Origin: Firmicutes bacterium UBA5486
GTDB lineage: Bacteria; Bacillota; UBA4882; UBA10575
Assembly: GCA_002427045.1 (NCBI GenBank)
Contig: DIPO01000007.1
Coordinates: 1 to 11,741 of the forward strand
DNA: 11,741 nucleotides
Direction: 5' to 3'
This document shows, piece after piece, positions 1-6,800 of this stretch. The notes below the pieces were generated by a model. That model was not told the DNA's origin and made no database searches. It was given only the letters and a program-made list of their open reading frames with translations. Position 1 is the first letter of the stretch. The number at the start of each line of letters is the position of its first letter. A program made the translations under genes and the position numbers.

Positions 1-32
1 TTACATCGCAAAAAGCATTTAATAATAAACTC

Positions 33-62
33 TTGACAAGCATACTACTTCTATGGTAAATT
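33..62 (+). promoter_or_regulatory. sigma-A type promoter with extended -10, upstream of rpmG
   Basis: A perfect -35 box TTGACA (33-38) is followed after 18 nt by TAAATT (57-62), a 4/6 match to TATAAT. TG at 54-55, one base before the -10, gives an extended -10 element that would compensate for the weaker hexamer. Transcription would start near 69 and leave a leader of about 57 nt before the rpmG start. It is the only strong promoter visible ahead of rpmG-secE-nusG-rplK-rplA, so it probably drives that whole group. An additional promoter outside the left edge cannot be excluded. Confidence 0.75.
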
Positions 63-112
63 CTATTGAGTGATTTGTGTTTGTGGCTTATTTTTTTTGC
101 TTATTTTATGCT

Positions 113-120
113 GGAGGTGG
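113..120 (+). promoter_or_regulatory. Shine-Dalgarno site that fixes the rpmG GTG start
   Basis: GGAGGTGG lies 5 nt before the GTG at 126. The same reading frame is open back to 66, but no such site precedes the upstream start codons, and the extra residues are hydrophobic and foreign to L33. Confidence 0.85.
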
Positions 121-125
121 AGAGG

Positions 126-275
126 GTGCGTGAAGGAGTTACTTTAGCCTGTAATGAATGTAAAAATAGGAATTACCGCACCAATAAAAACAAGAAAAAC
201 AATCCTGATCGGTTAGAACTTAAGAAATATTGTAAGTTTTGCCGGCAGGAAACGGTGCATCGAGAAACCCGTTAA
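126..275 (+). CDS. rpmG: 50S ribosomal protein L33 (zinc-ribbon, C+ form)
   Basis: Small protein of the large ribosomal subunit, located near the E site. The 49-residue product has the usual L33 length. It carries two CxxC pairs (C9-C12 and C36-C39) that form the zinc ribbon of the zinc-binding C+ paralogue. In Bacillus, C- paralogues without these cysteines replace this form under zinc starvation; whether this genome has one cannot be seen here. The GTG start at 126 was chosen because a strong GGAGGTGG site lies 5 nt upstream and the family's N-terminus begins here. A longer reading from 66 would add 20 unrelated residues. The gene is first in a tight operon, with secE 14 nt downstream, as in most Bacillota. 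The tRNA-Trp gene found between rpmG and secE in some relatives is absent. Confidence 0.95.
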   Translation: MREGVTLACNECKNRNYRTNKNKKNNPDRLELKKYCKFCRQETVHRETR

Positions 276-289
276 AAGGTGGGAAAATA

Positions 290-496
290 ATGGCTAAGAA
301 GAAACCTGGGAAAGTTTCCAAATCTTTTAGAAATGTTGTTGCCGAAATGAAAAAGGTCGCATGGCCTACCCGTAAAGAAGTATCAAATTATACAATAGTT
401 GTTTTAATTACGGTTCTTGTAGTTGCTGTGACGATCAGTATTTTTGACTCAACATTAAGTTTATTCTTTACTAAAGTCGTTAAGCTTTACAAGTAA
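290..496 (+). CDS. secE: preprotein translocase subunit SecE
   Basis: Essential membrane subunit of the SecYEG channel, which clamps SecY during protein export. The 68-residue product is the short, single-span form typical of Gram-positive bacteria. It has a basic N-terminus, then the conserved amphipathic segment with the KKVAWPTRKE motif (residues 21-30), then one transmembrane helix at about 34-56. The ATG at 290 follows AAGGTGGG (276-283) by 6 nt. An in-frame reading from 239 overlaps rpmG and adds residues unlike SecE. The stop codon TAA (494-496) shares a base with an ATG in the nusG frame, so secE and nusG are probably translationally coupled. The secE-nusG pair is one of the most conserved bacterial gene neighbourhoods. 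Confidence 0.95.
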   Translation: MAKKKPGKVSKSFRNVVAEMKKVAWPTRKEVSNYTIVVLITVLVVAVTISIFDSTLSLFFTKVVKLYK

Positions 497-497
497 T

Positions 498-506
498 GGG
501 TGTGAT
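498..506 (+). promoter_or_regulatory. ribosome binding site supporting the nusG GTG start
   Basis: GGGTGTGAT matches 7 of 9 bases of the ideal GGAGGTGAT and ends 4 nt before the GTG at 511. It overlaps the alternative starts at 496, 502 and 505, which have no comparable site of their own. This favours 511, but the match is imperfect. Confidence 0.5.
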
Positions 507-510
507 GGTC

Positions 511-1035
511 GTGGAAAAAGCGTGGTTTGTAATTCATACTTACTCCGGGTATGAAAATAAAGTCAAAGTTAATTTGGAGCGTAGGGTTGCTTCCATGGGG
601 ATGGAAGATAAAATCTTCCGGGTTCTAGTGCCCATGGAGGAAGAGATTGAATATAAGGATGGTAAACGGAAGCTTACCAAAAAGAAGATCTATCCTGGTT
701 ATGTAATGGTTGAAATGATTATGACAGATGATTCTTGGTATGTGGTAAGAAATACTCCTGGAGTTACCGGTTTTGTTGGTTCTGGCTCCAAACCTATTCC
801 TTTATTAGAAAAAGAGATTAATACCATACTTAGACAAATGGGTGTTGATCAACCGCGACCCAAGTTAGATTTTGAAATCGGAGAAAATGTACGTGTGATT
901 AGGGGTCCCTTTGAGAATTTTTCCGGTGTAATTGAAGAGATTAACCCGGAAAGAGGTAAACTGAAAGTTTTAGTCTCCATGTTTGGCCGGGAAACCCCGG
1001 TTGAATTGGAATATAATCAGGTAGAAAAGTTTTAA
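511..1035 (+). CDS. nusG: transcription termination/antitermination factor NusG
   Basis: Universal elongation factor (Spt5 homologue) that bridges the RNA polymerase clamp and affects pausing, termination and coupling. From the GTG at 511 the product is 174 residues, close to the usual size. The N-terminal NGN domain begins with EKAWFVIHTYSGYENKV and includes the WYVVRNTPGVTGFVG segment. The C-terminal KOW domain covers about residues 122-174, with VIRGPFENFSG and the FGRETPVELE ending. Start choice is the main uncertainty. In-frame ATG at 496 (overlapping the secE stop), GTG at 502 and ATG at 505 would add 5, 3 or 2 residues. The start at 511 matches the N-terminus of the B. subtilis protein and has the best ribosome binding site. 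rplK follows after 33 nt, and the group is probably co-transcribed. Confidence 0.93.
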   Translation: MEKAWFVIHTYSGYENKVKVNLERRVASMGMEDKIFRVLVPMEEEIEYKDGKRKLTKKKIYPGYVMVEMIMTDDSWYVVRNTPGVTGFVGSGSKPIPLLEKEINTILRQMGVDQPRPKLDFEIGENVRVIRGPFENFSGVIEEINPERGKLKVLVSMFGRETPVELEYNQVEKF

Positions 1036-1068
1036 GAGAAAGATTTGTTGTTAGGAGGTGTCAGGACG

Positions 1069-1494
1069 ATGGCCAAAAAAGTTGCGGCATTAATTAAATT
1101 ACAGATTCCTGCAGGGAAAGCTACCCCAGCTCCGCCGGTGGGCCCCGCTCTAGGGCAACATGGTGTAAATATTATGGAGTTTACAAAGAGTTTTAATGAG
1201 AAAACTGCCAGTCAAGCCGGGATGATTATTCCTGTGGTAATTACTGTATATGAGGATCGTTCTTTTACTTTCATTACCAAGACTCCGCCGGTTCCGGTTT
1301 TAATAAAAAAGGCCATTAACTTAGAGAAAGGTTCAGGAGTTCCGAATAGAGAAAAAGTTGGTAAGATTAGTAAAGCACAAGTACGGGAAATTGCTGAACT
1401 GAAAATGGTTGATCTCAACGCGGCAAGCGTCGAAACGGCCATGTCCATGGTTGAAGGTACTGCCCGGAGTATGGGTGTAGTTGTTAAAAATTAA
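1069..1494 (+). CDS. rplK: 50S ribosomal protein L11
   Basis: Component of the GTPase-associated centre. It binds the 23S rRNA thiostrepton loop and takes part in factor-dependent GTP hydrolysis and the stringent response. The product is 141 residues, exactly the common L11 length. The N-terminal domain carries the proline-rich PAGKATPAPPVGPALGQHGV stretch (residues about 14-33), and the rRNA-binding C-terminal domain includes SGVPNREKVGKISKAQVREIAE. The ATG at 1069 follows a strong AGGAGGTG (1053-1060) by 8 nt. An in-frame ATG at 1045 lies upstream of that site and would add eight non-family residues. rplK-rplA is the standard L11-L1 pair. Here the two genes are separated by an 82-nt gap that holds an L1-binding-like RNA. 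Confidence 0.96.
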   Translation: MAKKVAALIKLQIPAGKATPAPPVGPALGQHGVNIMEFTKSFNEKTASQAGMIIPVVITVYEDRSFTFITKTPPVPVLIKKAINLEKGSGVPNREKVGKISKAQVREIAELKMVDLNAASVETAMSMVEGTARSMGVVVKN

Positions 1495-1500
1495 AAATAA

Positions 1501-1520
1501 CCTCCCCCCAGGGTGGGAGG
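1501..1520 (+). repeat. GC-rich hairpin overlapping the L1 site (possible alternative fold)
   Basis: CCTCCC (1501-1506) pairs perfectly with GGGAGG (1515-1520) around an 8-nt loop. The right arm overlaps the left strand of the L1-like motif (1513-1524), so the two structures cannot form together. No T-run follows, so it is not an intrinsic terminator. CCTCC (1501-1505) is also complementary to the rplA ribosome binding site GGAGG (1565-1569). Confidence 0.55.
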
Positions 1521-1556
1521 ATGTGCGCTTCATGCGGAGACATCCGTTGGAACCAC
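1513..1556 (+). promoter_or_regulatory. ribosomal protein L1 autoregulatory mRNA site
   Basis: The outer helix GUGG (1513-1516) pairs with CCAC (1553-1556). An asymmetric internal loop follows, GA (1517-1518) opposite GUUGGAA (1546-1552). The inner helix GGAUGU (1519-1524) pairs with ACAUCC (1540-1545) and is capped by a loop containing a CGC/GCG stem. This reproduces the 23S rRNA helix 76-78 site, where GGUGGGAG lies opposite a GUGAAAUACCACC-type strand. L1 repressing its own operon by binding such mRNA mimics is established in bacteria and archaea. The 3' edge is 6 nt from the rplA ribosome binding site (1563-1569), so bound L1 should block rplA translation. Whether rplK upstream is also affected cannot be judged. 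Confidence 0.8.
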
Positions 1557-1576
1557 GTAAGTAAGGAGGATAAAAT

Positions 1577-2305
1577 ATGGCTAAACACGGTAAAAGATAT
1601 TTAGAAATGGCTAAGGCCATTGACCGGGAAAAATTATATGAGCCTCAGGAAGCTATAGAGCTTTTGAAAGAAATAGTAAAATCTAATTTTGATCATACAG
1701 TTGAGACTGCTATTCGTTTGGGAGTGAATCCTCGGAATGCTGATCAACAGGTACGAGGGACGGTTGTTCTGCCTCATGGTACCGGGAGGACTGTCCGGGT
1801 TTTGGTCTTTGCTAAAGGAGATAAGGCTAAAGAGGCTGAAGCTGCTGGTGCTGACAGAGTTGGCGCCGAAGAACTAGCCGAAGAGATTCAAAAAGGTTGG
1901 CTTGATTTTGATGTGGCGGTGGCTACTCCGGATATGATGGGCACTGTAGGTAAACTAGGGAGAATTCTCGGGCCCAAAGGTTTAATGCCAAACCCTAAGA
2001 CCGGCACCGTTACGATGGATGTAGAAAAAGCAGTTAAAGAGATTAAAGCCGGTAAAGTTGAATACCGGGTTGATAAGGCTGGTAATGTCCATGTTCCGAT
2101 TGGTAAAATATCATTCTCAGAAGAGCAATTGTTGGACAATTTTAGAATACTGATCGATGCTATTATAAAAGCTAAACCTTCAGGAGCTAAAGGAACTTAT
2201 ATTAAATCAATAACTATTTCTTCATCTTTAAGTCCTGGTATAAAAGTATCTCCCCAGTATATTGCGTTAGCGTTTAAGAAAAAAGAACTTAAAGATAAAG
2301 AATAA
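1577..2305 (+). CDS. rplA: 50S ribosomal protein L1
   Basis: Forms the mobile L1 stalk that helps move deacylated tRNA out of the E site, and acts as a translational repressor of its own mRNA. The product is 242 residues, a little longer than the usual 230-235 because of a lysine-rich C-terminus (KKKELKDKE). It starts with MAKHGKRY. The central domain has the L1 signature LGRILGPKGLMPNPKTGTVT (about residues 127-146), and the C-terminus has the conserved YIKSITISSSLSPGIKV segment. The ATG at 1577 follows AAGGAGGA (1563-1570) by 6 nt. It is preceded by an L1-binding-like RNA, so feedback control is likely. The L10 leader begins 15 nt after its stop, and its terminator would also end the rpmG-rplA transcript when closed. 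Confidence 0.96.
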   Translation: MAKHGKRYLEMAKAIDREKLYEPQEAIELLKEIVKSNFDHTVETAIRLGVNPRNADQQVRGTVVLPHGTGRTVRVLVFAKGDKAKEAEAAGADRVGAEELAEEIQKGWLDFDVAVATPDMMGTVGKLGRILGPKGLMPNPKTGTVTMDVEKAVKEIKAGKVEYRVDKAGNVHVPIGKISFSEEQLLDNFRILIDAIIKAKPSGAKGTYIKSITISSSLSPGIKVSPQYIALAFKKKELKDKE

Positions 2306-2320
2306 AATTAAATATTAAAT

Positions 2321-2455
2321 CTAACCATAGACAGCAGGTATCCAGTGGAATTATTCCATTTGGATTTAAAGGTTTTGCCCGCCGAGGTTGGGAGTTAATT
2401 CGTTTGCAAGAACGAGCCCTATTCTCAGTTTGTCTGTGGGGCTCTTTTTGTTTTT
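2321..2455 (+). promoter_or_regulatory. L10 leader (ribosomal protein L10-L12 autoregulatory RNA)
   Basis: The segment has the L10-leader signature: AGACAGCAGG (2329-2338) on one strand and GCCGAGGU (2381-2388) on the other. A closing helix pairs CUAACC (2321-2326) with GGUUGG (2386-2391, one G-U). The next helix pairs GCAGG (2334-2338) with CCCGC (2378-2382) and contains one A-C mismatch. A central hairpin pairs AUCCA (2340-2344) with UGGAU (2361-2365), with UGGAA/UUCCA inside. An intrinsic terminator follows. In B. subtilis the L10(L12)4 complex binds this RNA and promotes transcription attenuation. Here a candidate antiterminator (GGG 2390-2392 with CCC 2417-2419, plus UUCGUU 2399-2404 with AACGAG 2411-2416) would compete with both the closing helix and the terminator. 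That antiterminator is inferred. Confidence 0.88.
2414..2455 (+). terminator. attenuator terminator of the L10 leader
   Basis: GAGCCC (2414-2419) pairs with GGGCTC (2439-2444). Inside is a CAG/CTG mini-stem (2426-2428 with 2434-2436). The T-rich run TTTTTGTTTTT (2445-2455) follows directly. It lies 40 nt ahead of rplJ inside the operon, so it must be read through for rplJL expression, as expected for a regulated terminator. No convincing separate rplJ promoter was seen in the gap. Confidence 0.82.
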
Positions 2456-2495
2456 AGGATATATGAGATTAAATATTTGAACTGGAGGTGAAAAA

Positions 2496-3020
2496 ATGGC
2501 TAGGCCAGAGAAGGAAGCTCAAGTTGCTGAGGTCTATAAGAAGTTTACTGAGTCGCAAGCAGTTGTTCTTACTGATTTCCGTGGATTAACCGTGCAAGAA
2601 GTTACGGAACTACGTAAGCAATTGCGGGAAGCCGGAGTAGAAATGAGAGTAGTTAAAAACACTTTAACTCGTCTTGCTGCTCAAAAGGCTGAGATAGAAG
2701 GCCTTGATGTATATTTAGAGGGCCCAACTGCTTTAGCTTTTGGCTATGAAGATCCAGTTGCGCCAGCGAAAATCCTTGCTGAATTTGCTAAGAAGCATAA
2801 GAAAATGGAGCTAAAGGGTGGAATCTTAGAAGGTAAGGTAATTGATGAAGAAACTGTAAAGGCTTTGGCGGATCTTCCCACCAAAGAAGTGCTCCTTGGA
2901 CAGCTTGCTGGTGTTCTCCAAGCACCGATCAGAAATCTGGTCAATGTGCTTTCGGCACCAATGCGGAAGACAGTTTATGCCTTAGAAGCTATTCGCAAGA
3001 AACAGGCTGGCGAGGCATAG
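2496..3020 (+). CDS. rplJ: 50S ribosomal protein L10
   Basis: Anchors the L7/L12 dimers to 23S rRNA at the base of the stalk. As the L10(L12)4 complex it represses its own operon. The product is 174 residues, within the family range. The N-terminal rRNA-binding domain contains AVVLTDFRGLTVQEVTELRK and EMRVVKNTLTRLAA. The C-terminal helix that binds L12 dimers covers about residues 135-170 (LAGVLQAPIRNLVNVLSAPM and following). The ATG at 2496 follows GGAGGTG (2484-2490) by 5 nt. It lies directly downstream of the L10 leader and 53 nt ahead of rplL, the usual partner. Nothing in the coding sequence is unusual. Confidence 0.96.
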   Translation: MARPEKEAQVAEVYKKFTESQAVVLTDFRGLTVQEVTELRKQLREAGVEMRVVKNTLTRLAAQKAEIEGLDVYLEGPTALAFGYEDPVAPAKILAEFAKKHKKMELKGGILEGKVIDEETVKALADLPTKEVLLGQLAGVLQAPIRNLVNVLSAPMRKTVYALEAIRKKQAGEA

Positions 3021-3073
3021 GTAGTAAATATGTTTAATAAAAAAATAAATTAATAAATAGGGGGATAAAATTC

Positions 3074-3451
3074 ATGTCTAAAATTGATGAAGTATTAGAA
3101 ATCGTTAAAGGGATGTCCGTATTAGAGCTTAGCGATTTAGTTAAAGCTTTTGAGGAGGAGTTTGACGTTTCAGCTGCTGCTCCAGTATCCTTTGCTGCTG
3201 CTCCGGCTGCAGGTGGGGCTGCTGCTCAGGAAGAAGAGAAAACCGAATTTGATGTTGTCCTGGCCGCAATTGGCGATAAGAAGATCAATGTAATTAAAGT
3301 TGTTCGCGAGATCACAGGCCTAGGCCTAAAAGATGCTAAAGATCTAGTTGATAGTGCTCCGAAGGCTATTAAAGAAGGAATCTCGAAGAAAGATGCTGAA
3401 GAGATCAAGGCTAAATTAGAAGAAGCCGGAGCAACGATCGAACTTAAGTAA
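3074..3451 (+). CDS. rplL: 50S ribosomal protein L7/L12
   Basis: Multicopy stalk protein that recruits and stimulates translational GTPases (EF-Tu, EF-G, IF2). The 125-residue product shows the three classical parts. Residues 1-33 are the N-terminal dimerisation and L10-binding domain. Residues about 34-56 are an Ala/Pro/Gly-rich hinge (SAAAPVSFAAAPAAGGAAA). Residues about 57-125 are the factor-binding C-terminal domain with KINVIKVVREITGLGLKDAK. The start ATG at 3074 follows AGGGGGA (3059-3065) by 8 nt. That is a purine-rich but non-canonical ribosome binding site, notable because L12 is normally made in excess over L10. A strong terminator comes right after the stop, so rplL is the last gene of its transcript. 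Confidence 0.97.
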   Translation: MSKIDEVLEIVKGMSVLELSDLVKAFEEEFDVSAAAPVSFAAAPAAGGAAAQEEEKTEFDVVLAAIGDKKINVIKVVREITGLGLKDAKDLVDSAPKAIKEGISKKDAEEIKAKLEEAGATIELK

Positions 3452-3456
3452 TTTAT

Positions 3457-3500
3457 AAAGAGAGGCTGTAAAAAAAATACAGCCTCTCTTTAATTTATTT
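3457..3500 (+). terminator. rho-independent terminator after rplL
   Basis: A perfect 14-bp stem (3457-3470 with 3478-3491) closes a loop of seven A residues, and a T-rich tail runs to 3500. It lies 5 nt past the rplL stop and 11 nt before the next -35 box, so it separates the ribosomal transcript from the RNA polymerase transcript. Confidence 0.92.
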
Positions 3501-3510
3501 AAATTTCTTG

Positions 3511-3538
3511 TTGACAAAAAAATTAAATGTGATATCAT
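3511..3538 (+). promoter_or_regulatory. sigma-A type extended -10 promoter for rpoB-rpoC
   Basis: A perfect TTGACA (3511-3516) is followed after 16 nt by TATCAT (3533-3538), a 5/6 match. TG at 3530-3531 forms an extended -10. Transcription would start near 3545. A perfect TATAAT at 3541-3546 is 24 nt from the same -35, which is too far, and has no better -35 of its own. It could still be a secondary start. Lying between a strong terminator and rpoB, this promoter gives rpoBC a transcript independent of the ribosomal genes. Confidence 0.82.
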
Positions 3539-3670
3539 TCTATAATGCTGATGTATTTGCTACACTAATTCCACAATAGTCACCTTATTATGTGTAGGTG
3601 ATCCTGATTTTCTCCGTTAAATGTTTACTTAAAAAACTACAAATGAAGAATAATGATCTTTTAGAGCAGG

Positions 3671-3713
3671 GGTAACAGTGGGTTAGCCTTGCTATTGCCA
3701 TTTTCTTTTTTTT
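3671..3713 (+). terminator. candidate attenuator in the rpoB leader
   Basis: An imperfect hairpin pairs 3671-3682 with 3688-3699. It has one C-A mismatch (3676/3694) and several G-U pairs around a 5-nt loop, and is followed by ATTTTCTTTTTTTT (3700-3713). The stem is weaker than those of the other terminators here, but the T-run is the longest in the window. If it works it would stop some transcripts about 130 nt before rpoB. No clear antiterminator or sensing domain was found. Confidence 0.45.
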
Positions 3714-3832
3714 AGGAGAGTGTTAAAACCTGAATTATCCCGAAATAAATTTTACAATACTATTTTATAACGGTGTTTGCAAAAAAGCAAATCTTGTTTT
3801 TGGAATAAAACGCTTTTATTTAAAACGGGGAA

Positions 3833-3839
3833 GAGGTGA
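3833..3839 (+). promoter_or_regulatory. Shine-Dalgarno site that decides the rpoB start
   Basis: GAGGTGA lies 5 nt before the TTG at 3845. The first in-frame start codon, GTG at 3836, is inside this site and so is unlikely to be used. The ATG at 3857 has GGAGG only 2 nt away, which is too close. TTG 3845 is therefore preferred. Confidence 0.7.
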
Positions 3840-3844
3840 GGATT

Positions 3845-6800
3845 TTGCCGGAGGCAATGAACGGAGAAGGAAGAGAAAGAAAAAGTTTTGCTAAAATTGA
3901 AGAAATTTTAGAATTACCCAACCTCATTGAGATTCAACAAAAATCCTATCAATGGTTTCTAGATGAAGGGCTTCGAGAAGTCTTTCGTGATATCTCCCCA
4001 ATCCAGGATTTCACAGGAAATCTTGCTCTACATTTTATCGATTATGAACTTGGCGAACCTAAATATGGAGTTGATGAGTGTAAGGAGCGGGATACGAATT
4101 ACGCTGTGCCATTACGAGTTAAAGTTCGGCTCATCAACAAAGAAACTGGGGAGGTAAAAGAACAGGAAGTTTTCATGGGCGATTTTCCCCTGATGACTGA
4201 GAAGGGAACCTTTATTATTAATGGTGCCGAACGGGTTATTGTCAGTCAGTTAGTCCGTTCTCCCGGAGTCTATTTTGGGAAGAGTATTGATACCAGTGGT
4301 AAGGTTATTTATTCCGCTAGCATTATTCCTAATCGCGGAACATGGTTAGAGATGGAATTTGATGCCAATAATGTTCTTTTTGTCCGAATTGATCGGACAA
4401 GGAAGATCCCGGTAACTATTCTTCTTAAAGCGATGGGCTTGGGGAATAATGTTCAACTTTTAGAACGATACAATGGGCATGAAGCGATCCAAAATACTTT
4501 GGAACGGGATAATACCCAAAATGAGGATGAGGCTCTTGTTGAAATCTATAAAAGGTTACGGCCGGGTGAGCCACCTACAGTAGATAGTGCCCGTTCACTC
4601 TTTCAAATTTTATTTTTTGATCCCAAACGTTATGATTTGGCAGCAGTAGGTAGGTATAAACTGAATAAAAAACTAGGGATGAATTTACCACCTAAATCTA
4701 TTCCGGCTCATACTGATGAAGATGGAAATGAAATTCCTACTGTAGAAGCTGTAAAAACTCTAACCCCAGAAGATGTGGAAGCTGTGGTTGGGTACCTACT
4801 TGATCTTTTGGATGGTAAAGGAGAAGTCGATGATATTGATCATCTAGGTAATAGGAGATTAAAAAGAGTAGGTGAACTTTTACAGAATCAGTTCCGGATA
4901 GGCCTTTCCCGTTTGGAACGGGTAGTTAGGGAAAGGATGACAATTCAAGATCTAGATGTAATTACCCCACAGGCTTTAATTAATATTCGCCCGGTAGTAG
5001 CAGCGATTAAAGAATTTTTTGGCTCGAGCCAGCTTTCTCAATTTATGGATCAAACTAATCCTCTGGCGGAATTGACCCATAAACGGAGACTTTCTGCATT
5101 AGGGCCTGGTGGTCTTTCCCGGGAACGGGCCGGATTTGAAGTCCGAGATGTTCATCACTCGCACTATGGAAGAATGTGTCCGATTGAGACACCTGAAGGC
5201 CCCAATATCGGGTTAATCGGTTCACTGACAACTTATGCTCGGACGAGTGAGTATGGATTTATCGAGACACCATACCGGCGTGTAATTGATGGAAAAGTAA
5301 CTGGTGAGATTCTTTATCTTACTGCAGATGAAGAGGATAAGTATATTATTGCCCAGGCGAACGAGGCTTTTGATTCAGAAACTGGACTGTTTATTAATCC
5401 CAAAGTTTCTGCGCGTTTCAAAGAAGCTATTCTGATTGTTCCGAGGGAAGATGTGAATCTCATGGATGTTTCTCCCAAACAATTGGTCAGTGTTGCTACT
5501 GCTTTAATTCCTTTCTTGGAACATGATGATGCGAACCGGGCTTTAATGGGTTCTAATATGCAGCGGCAGGCTGTTCCCTTATTAGTTCCGGAGGCTCCTT
5601 TAGTCGGTACGGGCATGGAGAAAAAGTCAGCAATTGATTCTGGGGTAGTTATTCTGGCTAATAATTCTGGAATTGTCGAGAAAGTAACTAGCGAAATGAT
5701 TTTAATCCGTACAGATGATGGGGGAGAAGATTTTTATAAGCTTCATAAATTCAAACGTTCCAATCAGGGAACTTGTATCAATCAGCATCCCATTGTTTAC
5801 TGCGGGCAAAGGGTTAAGGCTGGGGAAGTAATTGCTGATGGCCCTTCTACAGAGCATGGTGAATTAGCACTAGGAAAAAATGTTCTAGTCGCCTTTATGC
5901 CCTGGGAAGGCTATAATTATGAAGATGCCATTTTAATCAGTGAAAAACTTGTGATGGATGATACCTTTACCTCGATCCATATCGAAGAATACGAATGTGA
6001 AGCTCGAGATACTAAATTAGGTGCGGAAGAGATTACCAGGGATATTCCGAATGTAGCTGAGGGTTCACTTGATGAACTTGATGAAGAAGGTATTATCAGG
6101 GTAGGGGCAGAGGTTAGGCCTGGCGATATTTTAGTGGGGAAAGTTACACCAAAAGGCGAGACTGAATTAACTGCTGAAGAACGATTGCTTAGAGCGATTT
6201 TTGGTGAAAAGGCAAGAGAAGTACGGGATACTTCACTTAAAATTCCGCATGGTGAATCCGGAAAAGTTGTTGATGTTAAAGTTTTTAGCAGAGAGAATGA
6301 AGATGAACTTTCTCCTGGTGTCAACAAATTGGTTCGGGTTTATGTGGCTCAGAAAAGAAAGATTTCTGAGGGCGATAAAATGGCAGGCCGACATGGTAAT
6401 AAGGGTGTTATTGCCAAGATTCTACCTGAGGAAGATATGCCATTCTTACCTGATGGAACACCTGTAGAGATTGTACTCAATCCTTTAGGAGTTCCTTCCC
6501 GGATGAACATCGGCCAGGTACTTGAAACCCATCTGGGATGGGCGGCCAATAAATTAGGTTTTAATGTTGCGACTCCTGTTTTTAACGGAGCCACTGAAGA
6601 AGAGATTGTCGAAATGTTAGAGGCAGCCGAATTGCCATCTAAAGGGAAGATCAGACTTTATGATGGCCGGACAGGAGAACCATTTGATAAACCAGTTACT
6701 GTAGGTTATATCTATATGTTGAAATTATTACATCTGGTAGATGATAAGATTCATGCCCGCTCGACCGGACCCTACTCGCTTGTAACCCAACAACCACTGG

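Larger units (their letters stand above)
3545..3844 (+). promoter_or_regulatory. long untranslated rpoB leader without a gene
   Basis: About 300 nt separate the predicted transcription start from rpoB, and no credible gene is found in them. In B. subtilis the methyltransferase-like gene ybxB sits at this place; it is missing here. Visible structure includes a hairpin pairing TCACCT (3580-3585) with AGGTGA (3596-3601), a terminator-like hairpin at 3671-3713, and two small AT-rich hairpins nearer the gene. One of these pairs TTTGC (3776-3780) with GCAAA (3787-3791) over an A6 loop. The other pairs AATAAAA (3804-3810) with TTTTATT (3814-3820) over CGC. No known riboswitch or T-box signature was recognised. 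A regulatory leader is an inference from length and structure. Confidence 0.5.

Noticed and set aside
66..125. N-terminal extension of rpmG with hydrophobic residues
   Set aside because: It starts at about the predicted transcription start, has no ribosome binding site, and L33 has no such extension.
276..289. Possible tRNA-Trp between rpmG and secE, as in some relatives
   Set aside because: The gap is only 14 nt; there is no tRNA in this window.
3541..3546. Perfect TATAAT box before rpoB
   Set aside because: It is 24 nt from TTGACA and has no other -35 at a workable distance. The extended -10 TATCAT at 3533-3538 fits better.
3643..3675. A 10-codon frame (MKNNDLLEQG) in the rpoB leader whose stop lies inside the left arm of the candidate attenuator, like a leader peptide
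   Set aside because: No ribosome binding site precedes the ATG, and the peptide has no run of a single regulatory amino acid. Probably chance.
3720..3770. A 16-codon GTG-started frame (MLKPELSRNKFYNTIL) after AGGAG in the rpoB leader
   Set aside because: The AGGAG ends 1 nt before the GTG, too close for initiation, and the product resembles nothing known to me.
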